NCBI RefSeq assembly: GCF_020177575.1 | Contig: NZ_JAHTBK010000001.1 | Location: 2,725,875-2,789,874 of the forward strand | Origin: Hasllibacter sp. MH4015 | GTDB taxonomy: Bacteria; Pseudomonadota; Alphaproteobacteria; Rhodobacterales; Rhodobacteraceae | Direction: 5' to 3' | DNA: 64,000 nt | In this document: positions 52,058 through 60,990 of the stretch, piece by piece | Position numbering within the stretch: the stretch's first letter is position 1 | Layout of the letters: each line of letters starts with the position of its first letter | Notes under the pieces: model-generated | Told to the model about the DNA's origin: nothing | Database searches by the model: none | Seen by the model: the letters and a program-made list of their open reading frames with translations, nothing else | Position numbers and translations under genes: made by a program

Positions 52058-52966
52058 ATGCCGCTTGCCATGAACAAAGAGGTGTTCATCACCTGTGCCG
52101 TGACCGGATCGGGCAGCACCCAGGATCGAAGCCCCCATGTCCCACGGTCGCCGCAGCAGATCGCCGACAGCGCCATTGCGGCGGCGCAGGCGGGTGCTGC
52201 GATTGTCCATTGCCATGTGCGCGATCCTGAGACGGGCACGCCGTCCCGCGACCTTGCGCTCTACCGGGAGGTGACGGAGCTGATCCGCGCCTCCGACACC
52301 GATGTCGTGCTGAACCTGACCGCCGGAATGGGCGGCGATATCGTCTTCGGCCCGACCGATGCGCCTTTGCCCGTGCGTGAGGGCACGGACATGATCGGCG
52401 CGGAGGAGCGGGTGGCCCATATCGCCGAATGCCGTCCCGAAATCTGCACGCTGGATTGCGGCACGATGAACTTCGCGGAAGCCGATTACGTCATGACCAA
52501 CACGCCCGGTATGTTGCGCGCCATGGGGCAGATGATGACCGACATGGGCGTGAAACCCGAGATCGAGGCGTTCGATACCGGTCATTTGTGGTTTGCCAAG
52601 GAGTTGGTGAGGGAAGGCGTGCTGGAGGCGCCCGCGCTGGTTCAGCTGTGCATGGGCGTGCCGTGGGGCGCGCCCGATGATCTGAACACCTTCATGGCGA
52701 TGGCGAACAACGTGCCGGACGATTGGACGTTTTCCGCCTTCGCCCTGGGCCGCAACCAGATGGCCTATGCCGCCGCCGCCGTGCTGGCCGGGGGCAATGT
52801 GCGGGTGGGATTGGAGGACAATCTTTGGCTGGAGAAAGGCGTGCTTGCGACGAACGCGCAGCTTGTGGAACGGGCGGTCGGCGTTGTTGAGGGGATGGGC
52901 GCGACGATCATCGGCCCGGATGCTGTCCGCAAAAAACTGGGCCTGACCAAGAGGATGCCGGTATGA
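52058..52966 (+). CDS. BKACE, 3-dehydrocarnitine cleavage enzyme
   Basis: 302 residues, starting directly after the previous stop. BKACE/DUF849 features: KEVFITCAVTGSGSTQDRS, PHVPRSPQQIADSAI, and the Zn ligands His51/His53 in AAIVHCHVRDPETG. The early ITCAVTG motif differs from the BKACE at 7237 and matches members proven to act on 3-dehydrocarnitine. It is predicted to convert 3-dehydrocarnitine and acetyl-CoA into betainyl-CoA and acetoacetate. It is adjacent to the carnitine dehydrogenase-thioesterase fusion that would make its substrate and hydrolyse its product. Confidence 0.85.
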   Translation: MPLAMNKEVFITCAVTGSGSTQDRSPHVPRSPQQIADSAIAAAQAGAAIVHCHVRDPETGTPSRDLALYREVTELIRASDTDVVLNLTAGMGGDIVFGPTDAPLPVREGTDMIGAEERVAHIAECRPEICTLDCGTMNFAEADYVMTNTPGMLRAMGQMMTDMGVKPEIEAFDTGHLWFAKELVREGVLEAPALVQLCMGVPWGAPDDLNTFMAMANNVPDDWTFSAFALGRNQMAYAAAAVLAGGNVRVGLEDNLWLEKGVLATNAQLVERAVGVVEGMGATIIGPDAVRKKLGLTKRMPV

Positions 52967-53490
52967 GATGGCTTTTCCTCGCCCCGCTCGCCCTTGCCGC
53001 GTGTGGCGCCGTCCTTGGACCGTCCTACCGCGATGACAGCGTGACTATCGCGTCCTCTGCCAATTTCGACGCCAACCGCTATGTCGGTCGCTGGTACGAG
53101 ATCGCGCGCTACCCCAACCCGTTCCAATCCGACTGCCCCGGGGCGATCGCGGAATACGGGCCTGCTGACACGCCCGGCGTTCTGACCGTGCGCAACATCT
53201 GCCTCGACGCCGATGGTCGACCGACAGAGACGATCACCGGGACGGCGACCGATGAAGGGCTCGGGCGATTGTCGGTTCGGTTGCAGGGCGTTCCGGTCGC
53301 GGCCCCCTATTGGGTGCTTTGGGTTGATGAAGGCTACCGCACGGCGGTGGTTGGCGCGCCGAACGGGCGGGTCGGATGGATCCTGAACCGCGACCCCGAC
53401 ATTCCGCCGGACAGGCTCGCCGCGGCGCGCGAAGTGCTGGACTTCAACGGCTACGATCTGGACCAGTTGCAGCGGAGCGTCACGCCATGA
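52963..53490 (+). CDS. Lipocalin family outer-membrane lipoprotein (Blc-like)
   Basis: 175 residues with a lipoprotein signal peptide ending in the lipobox LAAC (MRWLFLAPLALAAC). The lipocalin signature is DANRYVGRWYEIARYPNPFQ (GxW motif), followed by a small barrel and a C-terminal helix. Bacterial lipocalins (Blc) bind lipids or lysophospholipids in the outer membrane. It overlaps its neighbours on both sides by 4 nt, so it is firmly inside the carnitine operon, which is unexpected for a lipid-binding protein. Confidence 0.85.
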   Translation: MRWLFLAPLALAACGAVLGPSYRDDSVTIASSANFDANRYVGRWYEIARYPNPFQSDCPGAIAEYGPADTPGVLTVRNICLDADGRPTETITGTATDEGLGRLSVRLQGVPVAAPYWVLWVDEGYRTAVVGAPNGRVGWILNRDPDIPPDRLAAAREVLDFNGYDLDQLQRSVTP

Positions 53491-54887
53491 AGGCGGCCAT
53501 TATCGGCGGCGGCGTGATCGGCGGCGGATGGGCCGCGCGGTTCTTGCTCAATGGTTGGAACGTCGCCGTCTTCGATCCGGACCCCGAGGCGGAACGGAAG
53601 ATCGGAGAGGTCCTGTCCAACGCCCGCCGCGCCCTGCCCGCGCTTTATGATCGGGCCATGCCGCCCGAGGGCACGTTGCGCTTCAGCGATAGCCTCGCCG
53701 ATGCGGTCGCAGGGGCGGATTGGGTGCAGGAAAGCGTGCCTGAGCGGCTTGATATCAAGCACAGGGTGCTGGCGGATTTGAATGCTCATGCGCCCGCGGA
53801 CGCGATCATTGCCTCGTCAACCAGCGGCTTCAAACCATCGGAGCTGACCGCGGAAGGCGCGCGCGTGATCGTGGCGCATCCCTTCAACCCGGTCTACCTT
53901 CTGCCGCTCGTCGAATTGGTGGGCGATGCGGCGACCTGCGGCGCGGCGCAGGCCATGTTGCGGGAGGTCGGGTTCTATCCGCTTCACATCCGAAAGGAGA
54001 TCGATGCACATATCGCCGATCGTTTCCTTGAAGCCGTCTGGCGTGAGGCGCTGTGGCTCGTGAAGGACGGGATCGCCACGACCGAAGAAATCGACGAGGC
54101 GATCCGTATGGGCTTCGGCCTGAGATGGGCGCAAATGGGCCTGTTCGAGACCTACCGCGTGGCCGGGGGTGAGGCGGGGATGAAGCATTTCATGGCGCAG
54201 TTCGGACCGTGCCTGTCCTTTCCCTGGACCAAGCTGATGGATGTTCCCGAGTTCACGGACACGCTTGTGGACCTGATCGCGGGTCAATCGGACGCGCAAT
54301 CGGGCCATATGACGATCCGCGAGCTGGAGCGATTGCGCGACGACAACCTTGTGGGGATCATGCGGGCCCTGAAGCACACGGGCTCCGGCGCCGGTGGGGT
54401 CGTGACCGCGCACGAGGCAAAGCTGGCGCGACCGGGGATGCCGGTGACGCTGGAGCGGCAGATCCCGCCGGGCTGGACCGACTATAACGGCCACATGAAC
54501 GAGACCCATTATCTGGAGGCCGGGTCGAAGGCGACGGACCGGTTCATGGAAATGGTGGGAGCGGACGCGGCATACATCGCGGCGGGGCAAAGTTATTTCA
54601 CGGTGGAGAACCACGTCCGCTATCTGGCGGAGGCCCATGCGGCCGATCACTTGAGGGCCGACACGCGGCTGCTGAATGGGGACGGCAAGAAGCTGCACCT
54701 GTTCCATACGCTGATGCGGGGGGACGGTGAGGTCGTGGCGACAGTGGAGAGCTTCTTGCTCCATGTCGATCTTGGAACGCGTCGATCCTGCCCACCGTCC
54801 GACGCGGTCGCGCGCGCCCTGGCAGAGGTGGCGGAGGCCCAGACGCGACTGCCTGTACCGGAGGGCGCGGGGCGGGTCGGATTATAG
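53487..54887 (+). CDS. lcdH: Carnitine 3-dehydrogenase fused to a thioesterase
   Basis: 466 residues. Residues 1-~315 are a 3-hydroxyacyl-CoA-dehydrogenase-type NAD enzyme (AIIGGGVIGGGWAARFLLNG; catalytic His131 in VAHPFNPVYLLPLVE). Residues ~320-450 are a hotdog 4HBT-type thioesterase (WTDYNGHMNETHYLEAGSKA). The first half oxidises L-carnitine to 3-dehydrocarnitine. The second would hydrolyse betainyl-CoA, the BKACE product, to glycine betaine. Such bifunctional fusions are known in alphaproteobacterial carnitine pathways. The ATG overlaps the lipocalin stop (ATGA). It is the last gene of the operon. Confidence 0.9.
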   Translation: MKAAIIGGGVIGGGWAARFLLNGWNVAVFDPDPEAERKIGEVLSNARRALPALYDRAMPPEGTLRFSDSLADAVAGADWVQESVPERLDIKHRVLADLNAHAPADAIIASSTSGFKPSELTAEGARVIVAHPFNPVYLLPLVELVGDAATCGAAQAMLREVGFYPLHIRKEIDAHIADRFLEAVWREALWLVKDGIATTEEIDEAIRMGFGLRWAQMGLFETYRVAGGEAGMKHFMAQFGPCLSFPWTKLMDVPEFTDTLVDLIAGQSDAQSGHMTIRELERLRDDNLVGIMRALKHTGSGAGGVVTAHEAKLARPGMPVTLERQIPPGWTDYNGHMNETHYLEAGSKATDRFMEMVGADAAYIAAGQSYFTVENHVRYLAEAHAADHLRADTRLLNGDGKKLHLFHTLMRGDGEVVATVESFLLHVDLGTRRSCPPSDAVARALAEVAEAQTRLPVPEGAGRVGL

Positions 54888-54911
54888 GGCTCGCGGCGTC
54901 GAGTGGCCCCC

Positions 54912-54926
54912 TGTGCAAGTTGCACA
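54912..54926. promoter_or_regulatory. Perfect 15-bp palindrome downstream of the carnitine operon
   Basis: TGTGCAAGTTGCACA (54912-54926) is symmetric around a central G, about 25 bp after the lcdH stop, and is followed by an A/T-rich 60-bp tract (54927-54990) that is unlike its surroundings. It could be a weak terminator hairpin or a regulator site; no gene seems to start from it. The gap 54888-55049 otherwise shows nothing. Confidence 0.45.
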
Positions 54927-55049
54927 AGTCATCTATTGCTTTGATTTTGATCACTTTTCGGAATACTGTTAAGCTTTTGCAACTGAAAGAGACGGCCGCT
55001 CGCGTTGATAGACAGGGAGCGCCGCACCCACCTTGCCATTCCTGCGCGA

Positions 55050-55448
55050 TCAATCTGGCGCGTTGGAGAAAAGCGCGATCTTGTTGCCTTGGGGGTCGCG
55101 CAGATAAGCCACGTAGAAATCCGCATTGTAATCCGCGCGGGTGCCCGGTTGCCCTTCATCCGATCCTCCCGCCGCGCATGCAGCGTGGTGCAGCCTGCGC
55201 ACGTCCGCGCGGGTCGGCACGTCGAGGGCGATCATGGTGCCGTTGCCACAGGACGCAACCGCACCGTTGAAGGGCCGCTTGATGTAGAGGTCCGGGACCC
55301 CGTGAGGCGCGTCGGGATCGTGGGGCGGAAGGAAGCTCAGATCGCCCTGGTACCGCTCCATCCTGTAGCCGAGCGGCAGGAGCAGGGCGGTGTAGAAGCG
55401 TTCCGCCGCGTGCAGGTCATCGGCGCCGAGGGTGACATAGGCGATCAT
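55050..55448 (-). CDS. VOC (glyoxalase/dioxygenase superfamily) protein
   Basis: 132 residues from ATG 55448 (MIAYVTLGADDLHAAERFYT), the usual size for a single-chain VOC subunit with two beta-alpha-beta modules; it ends NADFYVAYLRDPQGNKIAL, typical of the family's last strand. Metal ligands and substrate are uncertain. It is divergent from the GAPDH gene. A longer upstream frame is rejected because it would cover the whole divergent promoter. Confidence 0.8.
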   Translation of the reverse strand: MIAYVTLGADDLHAAERFYTALLLPLGYRMERYQGDLSFLPPHDPDAPHGVPDLYIKRPFNGAVASCGNGTMIALDVPTRADVRRLHHAACAAGGSDEGQPGTRADYNADFYVAYLRDPQGNKIALFSNAPD

Positions 55449-55630
55449 TGCAAGTGCGGCCTTCCTTTGGGGTGCAGGTTTGCCTTGATGCACCGGATCG
55501 GGCGGCGTTGCAAAGGGCGCGTCCATCACGTCGCGGCGCAAGGCCAATCACGAAAGACGATTGGACCAAGGGTGTGCTTCCCTTGCACCTTTGCGGCGCG
55601 GGATGCATCACTTCGGCAAAGGAGACGCCC

Positions 55631-56635
55631 ATGACGATCCGCGTGGCGATTAACGGGTTCGGACGTATCGGCCGGTCAGTTCTGCGCGCCTGGGCCCTGG
55701 GCGGCGGGCGGCTTGGACCCCATTGGCCAGAGATCGAGATCGTGGCGGTGAATGACATCGCGGATGCGGCGACCTGTGCCTATCTCTTTGAATTCGACAG
55801 CGTGTTCGGGCCTTACCCCGGCGATGTCTCGGTAAAGGATGGCGATCTGCTGGTCGATGGACGGCGTATTCGCCTGACGATGGAGCGGGATGCGGGTGCG
55901 CTGCCGTTGGCGGATGTGGACGTGTTGATGGAATGCACGGGTCGGGGCAGCCGGGAGATCGCGGAAGCGGCCCTGACCGCAGGCGCGGGGCGCGTCCTTG
56001 TGTCCGGCCCCGCCGTAGATCCCGACCTGACCCTCGTTCTCGGGGCGAACGAGGCGGCGCTGACTGCAGAGCACCGGATCGTTTCCAACGCGTCATGCAC
56101 GACCAACGCGCTCGCGCCGCTGGTGCGGTTCATCGACGAGACCTGGGGCCTTGATTCCGCATTGATGACGACCGTGCATTGCTACACCGGATCGCAGCCG
56201 AGCGTGGACATGCCGATGCGCGATCCGGCGCGCAGCCGGGCGGCGGCGTTGAGCATGGTGCCGACGACAACCTCCGCCGAGCAATTGGTCGATGTGGTGC
56301 TGCCGCATCTTGCCGGACGCGTCACTGGGTCGGCGGTTCGGGTTCCATCGGCCTCCGTCTCTTGCGTGGATCTGGCGGTGATGACCCGCGCCATGCCCAG
56401 TGCCGAGGAGGCGCGCGCGCTCTTGCAAGGAACCGCCGGGCCGATCATTGGGTTTACCGACAAGCCGCTGGTCAGTGCCGACCTGCGGGCGCGCCCGGAA
56501 TCGCTTATCGTGGCAGGGCCCGAAATCAAGCGGTCGAAGGGCGGAATGCTCCGCGTGTTCGGCTGGTATGACAATGAATGGGGATTTTCCTGCCGGATGC
56601 TCGACGTGGCCCGGATCATGGGACCCGGAACCTAG
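55631..56635 (+). CDS. Glyceraldehyde-3-phosphate dehydrogenase (or erythrose-4-phosphate dehydrogenase)
   Basis: 334 residues from ATG 55631, with GGAG 6 nt upstream. Rossmann start VAINGFGRIGRSVLRAWALG, catalytic Cys156 in SNASCTTNALAPLV, and the C-terminal WYDNEWGFSCRM are intact. The segment VNDIADAATCAYLFEFDSVF and the spacing near residue 30 look more like the GapB/Epd branch than glycolytic GapA. It is followed 11 nt later by an aldehyde dehydrogenase gene and probably co-transcribed. The long upstream frame is an artefact. Confidence 0.88.
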   Translation: MTIRVAINGFGRIGRSVLRAWALGGGRLGPHWPEIEIVAVNDIADAATCAYLFEFDSVFGPYPGDVSVKDGDLLVDGRRIRLTMERDAGALPLADVDVLMECTGRGSREIAEAALTAGAGRVLVSGPAVDPDLTLVLGANEAALTAEHRIVSNASCTTNALAPLVRFIDETWGLDSALMTTVHCYTGSQPSVDMPMRDPARSRAAALSMVPTTTSAEQLVDVVLPHLAGRVTGSAVRVPSASVSCVDLAVMTRAMPSAEEARALLQGTAGPIIGFTDKPLVSADLRARPESLIVAGPEIKRSKGGMLRVFGWYDNEWGFSCRMLDVARIMGPGT

Positions 56636-56646
56636 GGAGAGGCGGC

Positions 56647-58095
56647 ATGGCCGATTGGCAGACTTGGATGAAAGAGGCGGCGTATGTCGGGGGCGAATGG
56701 ATCGGTGCCAATAGCGGCGAGACGATCGACGTCACCAACCCCGCCACCGGCGAAATCATCGGCACCGTGCCAAGCTGCGGCACGGACGAGACGATGCGCG
56801 CCGTGGACGCGGCGCAGGAGGCCTTCGCGGGATTTGCCGGGATGTCGCTGATGGACCGGGTGGACCTGCTGTGGAAGCTGCACGATGCGCTGATGGACAA
56901 CAAAGACGCGCTTGGCGAATTGCTGACGATCGAGATGGGCAAACCGCTGGCCGAGGCCAAGGGCGAGATCGCGATCGGTGCGCAATATGTCCGCTGGTTT
57001 GCGGAAGAAGCGCGCCGCGCCAAGGGGGAGATCGTGCCCGCGGGCGTGAACGGACGGCGTATCCTCGTGACGAAGCATCCGATCGGGGTGGTCGGGATGA
57101 TAACGCCGTGGAATTTCCCGTCGTCGATGCTGGCGCGCAAGATTGCGCCGGCCCTCGCCATGGGCTGCCCCGTGGTGGCCAAGCCCGCAACCGCGACGCC
57201 CTATTCCGGGTTGGCCTGGGCCGCCATGGCGGAGGAGGTCGGCTATCCCACCGGCAGCGTCAATGTTCTGACCGGATCGGCGCGCAAAATCGCGGGCGCG
57301 ATGATGGACCGGTTCGAGGTCCGCAAGATTACCTTCACCGGGTCCACCGAAGTGGGTAAGGAGCTGATCCGGCAATCGGCGGACAGCGTGAAGAAGGTGT
57401 CCATGGAACTGGGGGGCAACGCGCCGTTCATCGTATTCGACGATGCCGATCTGGACGCGGCGGTCGAGGGGGCGATGGTCTCCAAGTACCGCAATTCCGG
57501 GCAGACCTGCGTCTGCGCCAACCGTATCTACGTGCAGTCGGGCATCCACGACGCCTTCGTCGAGAAGCTGGTACAGAAGACGCGGGACATGAAGGTGGGC
57601 GATGGCCGGGAGGACGGGGTCGTGCAAGGCCCGTTGATCGACAAGGATGCCGTGGAGAAGGTGGAGGAGCTGCTGGAAGACGCCACGTCCAAGGGCGGAT
57701 CGGTGGCCTGCGGCGGCGGGCGGCACGATCTGGGCGGGACGTTCTTTGAGCCGACCGTCATCACCGGCGCCACGCAGGACATGGCGTTCGCGCAGGAAGA
57801 GATTTTCGGACCCCTTGCCCCGGTCTTCAAGTTCGAGACGGAGGAGGAGGCGATCGACATGGCCAACGATACCGTCTTCGGCCTGGCGAGTTACGCCTAT
57901 ACCAAGGATCTGGGCCGCGCCTTCCGCCTGAACGAGCGGTTGCAATACGGCATGATCGGCATCAATTCCGGCCTCATCACGACCGTTGAGGCCCCCTTCG
58001 GCGGCGTGAAGGAAAGCGGTCTTGGCAAGGAGGGCGGCAGCCAGGGCCTCGAAGATTACATGGAGACGAAATACGTCTGCATTGACGGGATTTGA
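56647..58095 (+). CDS. gabD: NAD(P)-dependent succinate-semialdehyde dehydrogenase
   Basis: 482 residues. ALDH motifs: ITPWNFPSSMLARKIAPALA, the catalytic Glu254 in VSMELGGNAPFIVF, catalytic Cys288 in NSGQTCVCANR, and a C-terminal APFGGVKESGLGKEGG. The sequence resembles GabD-type enzymes that oxidise succinate semialdehyde to succinate, though 4-trimethylaminobutyraldehyde, an upstream carnitine precursor, is an alternative given the nearby carnitine genes. It shares a transcript with the GAPDH gene and is followed by a strong terminator. Confidence 0.83.
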   Translation: MADWQTWMKEAAYVGGEWIGANSGETIDVTNPATGEIIGTVPSCGTDETMRAVDAAQEAFAGFAGMSLMDRVDLLWKLHDALMDNKDALGELLTIEMGKPLAEAKGEIAIGAQYVRWFAEEARRAKGEIVPAGVNGRRILVTKHPIGVVGMITPWNFPSSMLARKIAPALAMGCPVVAKPATATPYSGLAWAAMAEEVGYPTGSVNVLTGSARKIAGAMMDRFEVRKITFTGSTEVGKELIRQSADSVKKVSMELGGNAPFIVFDDADLDAAVEGAMVSKYRNSGQTCVCANRIYVQSGIHDAFVEKLVQKTRDMKVGDGREDGVVQGPLIDKDAVEKVEELLEDATSKGGSVACGGGRHDLGGTFFEPTVITGATQDMAFAQEEIFGPLAPVFKFETEEEAIDMANDTVFGLASYAYTKDLGRAFRLNERLQYGMIGINSGLITTVEAPFGGVKESGLGKEGGSQGLEDYMETKYVCIDGI

Positions 58096-58131
58096 GATAC
58101 GGCTTGCGCGACGCGGCTGTGTATCGAACTG

Positions 58132-58164
58132 GGCGTGCCCCTGAAGGGGCGCGCCTTTTCTTTT
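58132..58164 (+). terminator. Strong intrinsic terminator after gabD
   Basis: Ten base pairs (GGCGTGCCCC with GGGGCGCGCC, one G-U) close a TGAA loop and are followed at once by TTTTCTTTT (58156-58164). It lies 37 nt after the gabD stop and clearly ends the plus-strand unit. It is in the gap between convergent operons. A second, T-less hairpin GCGGGC/GCCCGC (58194-58208) may end the minus-strand galactoside operon. Confidence 0.92.
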
Positions 58165-58234
58165 GCGCGTTCAGCTTCATTTCGGGTGCGATGGCGGGCT
58201 GCGCCCGCTGGCTCTTGAAAAAGGGAAAGAGGGG

Positions 58235-60139
58235 TCAGGTCGGGAGCCAGATCAGGCCCGCCGGGGGGATGATGTGACCGTCGAATTCCACCGGGTCGGG
58301 ACCGTGGTTGAATAGGAACCGGGTCTGTCCGGTGTCGCGGATGCGGATATCCGGCGGCAGGTCCTGCGGCGATAGCCCCGCCGCAATGGCCGCGCGTGTG
58401 AGGATGCGGCTAAGGGCAACCTCGTCCGGCCAGCCCGCCAGATAAGACAGATGACCCTTGCGCACGAGGACCGGCGCACCATGGGCGTCGGCCTCCACCA
58501 CATCTTCCGACGTCTCGATCTGTTCACGCCAGAGGGTCAGATGGCCGCCCTTCTCCAGCAAGACCGGCATGTCGGGGCGCATCGTCTCCACCCGCGCAAC
58601 CGTGAGATCGAACCCCGTCAGCGCCGGGGGAAGCGGCACGGGGATGCCCAGATCGGCGGTCTTTGCATTGGTCCGTGGCCCGAGGATCACCTGGGCATCG
58701 GTCGCCGCGATGGCCGCCTTCAGCTCATCGCGCAACGTGATGACGCCCGGCGCGAGGACAAGGGCGTATCCGTCGAGCGATGCCGTGTCCGGCGGCAGGA
58801 TATCGACAGAGAGGCCGAGCTTCCGCAAACCACGGTAGACTTCGAAGACCAGCCGGAAGTAATCGCATCCCTGCCCTTGCGGTTGCACCGCCCAGGCCCA
58901 GGCGGAGGCATAGTCGAAGACCAGCGCGACCGGGGCCTGCCCGTGTTCGACATCGGGCATTTCGCGTAGCTCCTGCGCCACCTGGGCGGCTTCCGCGAAC
59001 CCCTCCGCCGCCACGCTGTCGGGGCGCAGGAGGCCCGCGTGGTATTGCTCTTGCGCCATTGGGGCCTGTCGCCAGCGGAAATAGGCGACGCATTCGGCGC
59101 CGTGGGCGAAGGCCTCCCACGTCCAGAAGCGGACCATGCCGGGGAGCGGCGCGGGATTGTGCGGCGCCCAGTTCACGGGGCCGGGCTGTTGTTCCATGAC
59201 CCACCAGCGCCCGTCCCGCCCAATCGCACGATAGAGGTCGTGGTGGAACGCCTGAAAATCCGGATCGCCCTGTCGCGCGTAGCGGCGCTTGTGATCCGCA
59301 TCGTCTTCCAGCCGATCCTCCAGAAAGCCCAGGGGATAGCTGTCCCAGGTTGCGATTTCCATCTGGCGACCGGTGGCGAAATGGTCGAATTCGACAATCC
59401 GGCCCATGTAATTGTGACTGATCGGCGCGTCGGATCGCGCGCGGATGGCGTCGACCTGGGCCCGGTTGAACCGCGCCACCTGATCCGATGAGAAGCGGCG
59501 GAAATCGAGCGCGTGGGAGGGATTGGGCTCCGTCACCGTCAGGTTCGGCAGGTCGATCTGGTCGAAGCTGTCGTATTCCATCGACCAGAAGACGTTGCCC
59601 CAAGCCCGGTTCAACGCATCCGGCGATTGATACTTCTGCGCCAGCCAATCGCGAAAGGCGCGGCGGGCCGCGTCGGAATAGCTGTAGATCGTGTCATGGC
59701 AGCCATATTCGTTGTCGGTCTGCCACGCATCGACCTTGCGCCCGAATTGTTCGGCCAAAAGGCGCGTGATGCGGATGGTCTCGTCGCGATATCCGTCGTG
59801 GGAAAAGCAATAGTGGCGGCGGGAGCCAAAGCGCCGTTCGCGCCCCTGCGCATCGACGGCGAGCATGTCGGGGTATTTGTCGAGCATCCAGCGCGGCGGG
59901 GTTGCCGTGGGCGTTCCCAGCACGACCTTGAGACCTGCGCCCTTCAGGATGTCGATGGCGCGGTCCAGCCAATCGAAGTGCAGATCGTCGGGGCGCGGTT
60001 CCAGCCGGCTCCACGCGAATTCACCGATGCGAATCCAGGTCAGGCCCAGATCCGCCATGCGGCGCGCATCCTCGGACCAGATCTCTTCCGCCCAGTGCTC
60101 GGGGTAGTAACAGGTCCCGAGGGTGCGCTTGAGGCTCAT
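58235..60139 (-). CDS. GH42 beta-galactosidase
   Basis: 634 residues from ATG 60139, whose A-T-G-A overlaps the stop of the upstream lactonase gene; a 710-residue frame is rejected. GH42 landmarks: GTCYYPEHWAEEIWSEDARRM at the N-terminus, the acid/base Glu in WQTDNEYGCHDT, and the nucleophile Glu in WWVMEQQPGPVNWAPHNPAP. A Zn-type Cys cluster seen in some GH42 enzymes is not obvious. No signal peptide is present, so it acts in the cytosol on imported galactosides. It is the last gene of the galactoside operon. Confidence 0.92.
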   Translation of the reverse strand: MSLKRTLGTCYYPEHWAEEIWSEDARRMADLGLTWIRIGEFAWSRLEPRPDDLHFDWLDRAIDILKGAGLKVVLGTPTATPPRWMLDKYPDMLAVDAQGRERRFGSRRHYCFSHDGYRDETIRITRLLAEQFGRKVDAWQTDNEYGCHDTIYSYSDAARRAFRDWLAQKYQSPDALNRAWGNVFWSMEYDSFDQIDLPNLTVTEPNPSHALDFRRFSSDQVARFNRAQVDAIRARSDAPISHNYMGRIVEFDHFATGRQMEIATWDSYPLGFLEDRLEDDADHKRRYARQGDPDFQAFHHDLYRAIGRDGRWWVMEQQPGPVNWAPHNPAPLPGMVRFWTWEAFAHGAECVAYFRWRQAPMAQEQYHAGLLRPDSVAAEGFAEAAQVAQELREMPDVEHGQAPVALVFDYASAWAWAVQPQGQGCDYFRLVFEVYRGLRKLGLSVDILPPDTASLDGYALVLAPGVITLRDELKAAIAATDAQVILGPRTNAKTADLGIPVPLPPALTGFDLTVARVETMRPDMPVLLEKGGHLTLWREQIETSEDVVEADAHGAPVLVRKGHLSYLAGWPDEVALSRILTRAAIAAGLSPQDLPPDIRIRDTGQTRFLFNHGPDPVEFDGHIIPPAGLIWLPT

Positions 60140-60990
60140 AGGATCACCCGGTGTTCCGCTTGACCCTTTGCGGACACGGAGACGCGCAGGGTTTGGCCCG
60201 ACAGCGGGGCCGGATCGGCCGGCGCATCCGGCGCACCTTTTTGCGCCGTCGTGACATACAGACCGTCCGGTCCGAATGCGGGACATGTGGGTTGCGGAAC
60301 CGGCAGAATGATTTCTTCTAAAAGATTTCCCTCCGGGCTGTAGCAGGCAACGCGCGACGCGCCCCATTCAGCGCACCAGAACCGGCCGTCGGCATCAACG
60401 ACGGCGCCGTCCGGGTTCACCTCTCGTTCCCGGTGATCGAGGAAAATCCGCGGCTCCCCCTCGGGCCATCCGTCGGGGTCGAGGTCGTAGGTCAAGACCA
60501 GATGTTCGGCGGTATCCGCGAAATAGGCGCGGCGTCCGTCGGGTGCAAAACAGGTCGCGTTGGGAATCGTGACGGCGCCCCGTATCCGGCGCAATTGTCC
60601 GCGATAGAAACGGTAGAGCGCGCCCGCCCCCTTTTCCGCGTTATGGCCCATCGTACCGATCCAGAAGCCGCCTTGCGGGTCAGCGCGGCCATCGTTGGAG
60701 CGTGTGGCGATGTTGTCCGGCTCCAGGTCCGCGACCCGTTCCTGCCCACCCGACGCCAGATCGAACAGGGTCAGGTCCGTTTCCGTGGCCACCAGCAGAT
60801 GCGTGTCATCCACCCACCCCGCGGCGGAAACGGCGCGGTCGAAATCCCATTGGCCCTGGGCGCCGTCGGCATCCCGCGTCAGAAGGCGCTGGCCATGAAT
60901 ATCGAACCAGAACAATTGTCCGAGGCCGGGATGCCAAAGCGGCCCTTCCCCCAGAAGGCACGCCCGGTCGTCGTAGACCTCCACGCTCAT
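60136..60990 (-). CDS. SMP-30/gluconolactonase family lactonase, probable galactonolactonase
   Basis: 284 residues of the six-bladed SMP-30 propeller family: [20 protein letters not shown] with the metal Glu, STxNDGRxDPxG-type motif [20 protein letters not shown], and [20 protein letters not shown]. It would hydrolyse the sugar lactone formed by the upstream dehydrogenase to galactonate. It overlaps the aldolase gene and the GH42 gene by 4 nt each, so the genes are tightly co-translated. Confidence 0.88.
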   Translation of the reverse strand: MSVEVYDDRACLLGEGPLWHPGLGQLFWFDIHGQRLLTRDADGAQGQWDFDRAVSAAGWVDDTHLLVATETDLTLFDLASGGQERVADLEPDNIATRSNDGRADPQGGFWIGTMGHNAEKGAGALYRFYRGQLRRIRGAVTIPNATCFAPDGRRAYFADTAEHLVLTYDLDPDGWPEGEPRIFLDHREREVNPDGAVVDADGRFWCAEWGASRVACYSPEGNLLEEIILPVPQPTCPAFGPDGLYVTTAQKGAPDAPADPAPLSGQTLRVSVSAKGQAEHRVIL

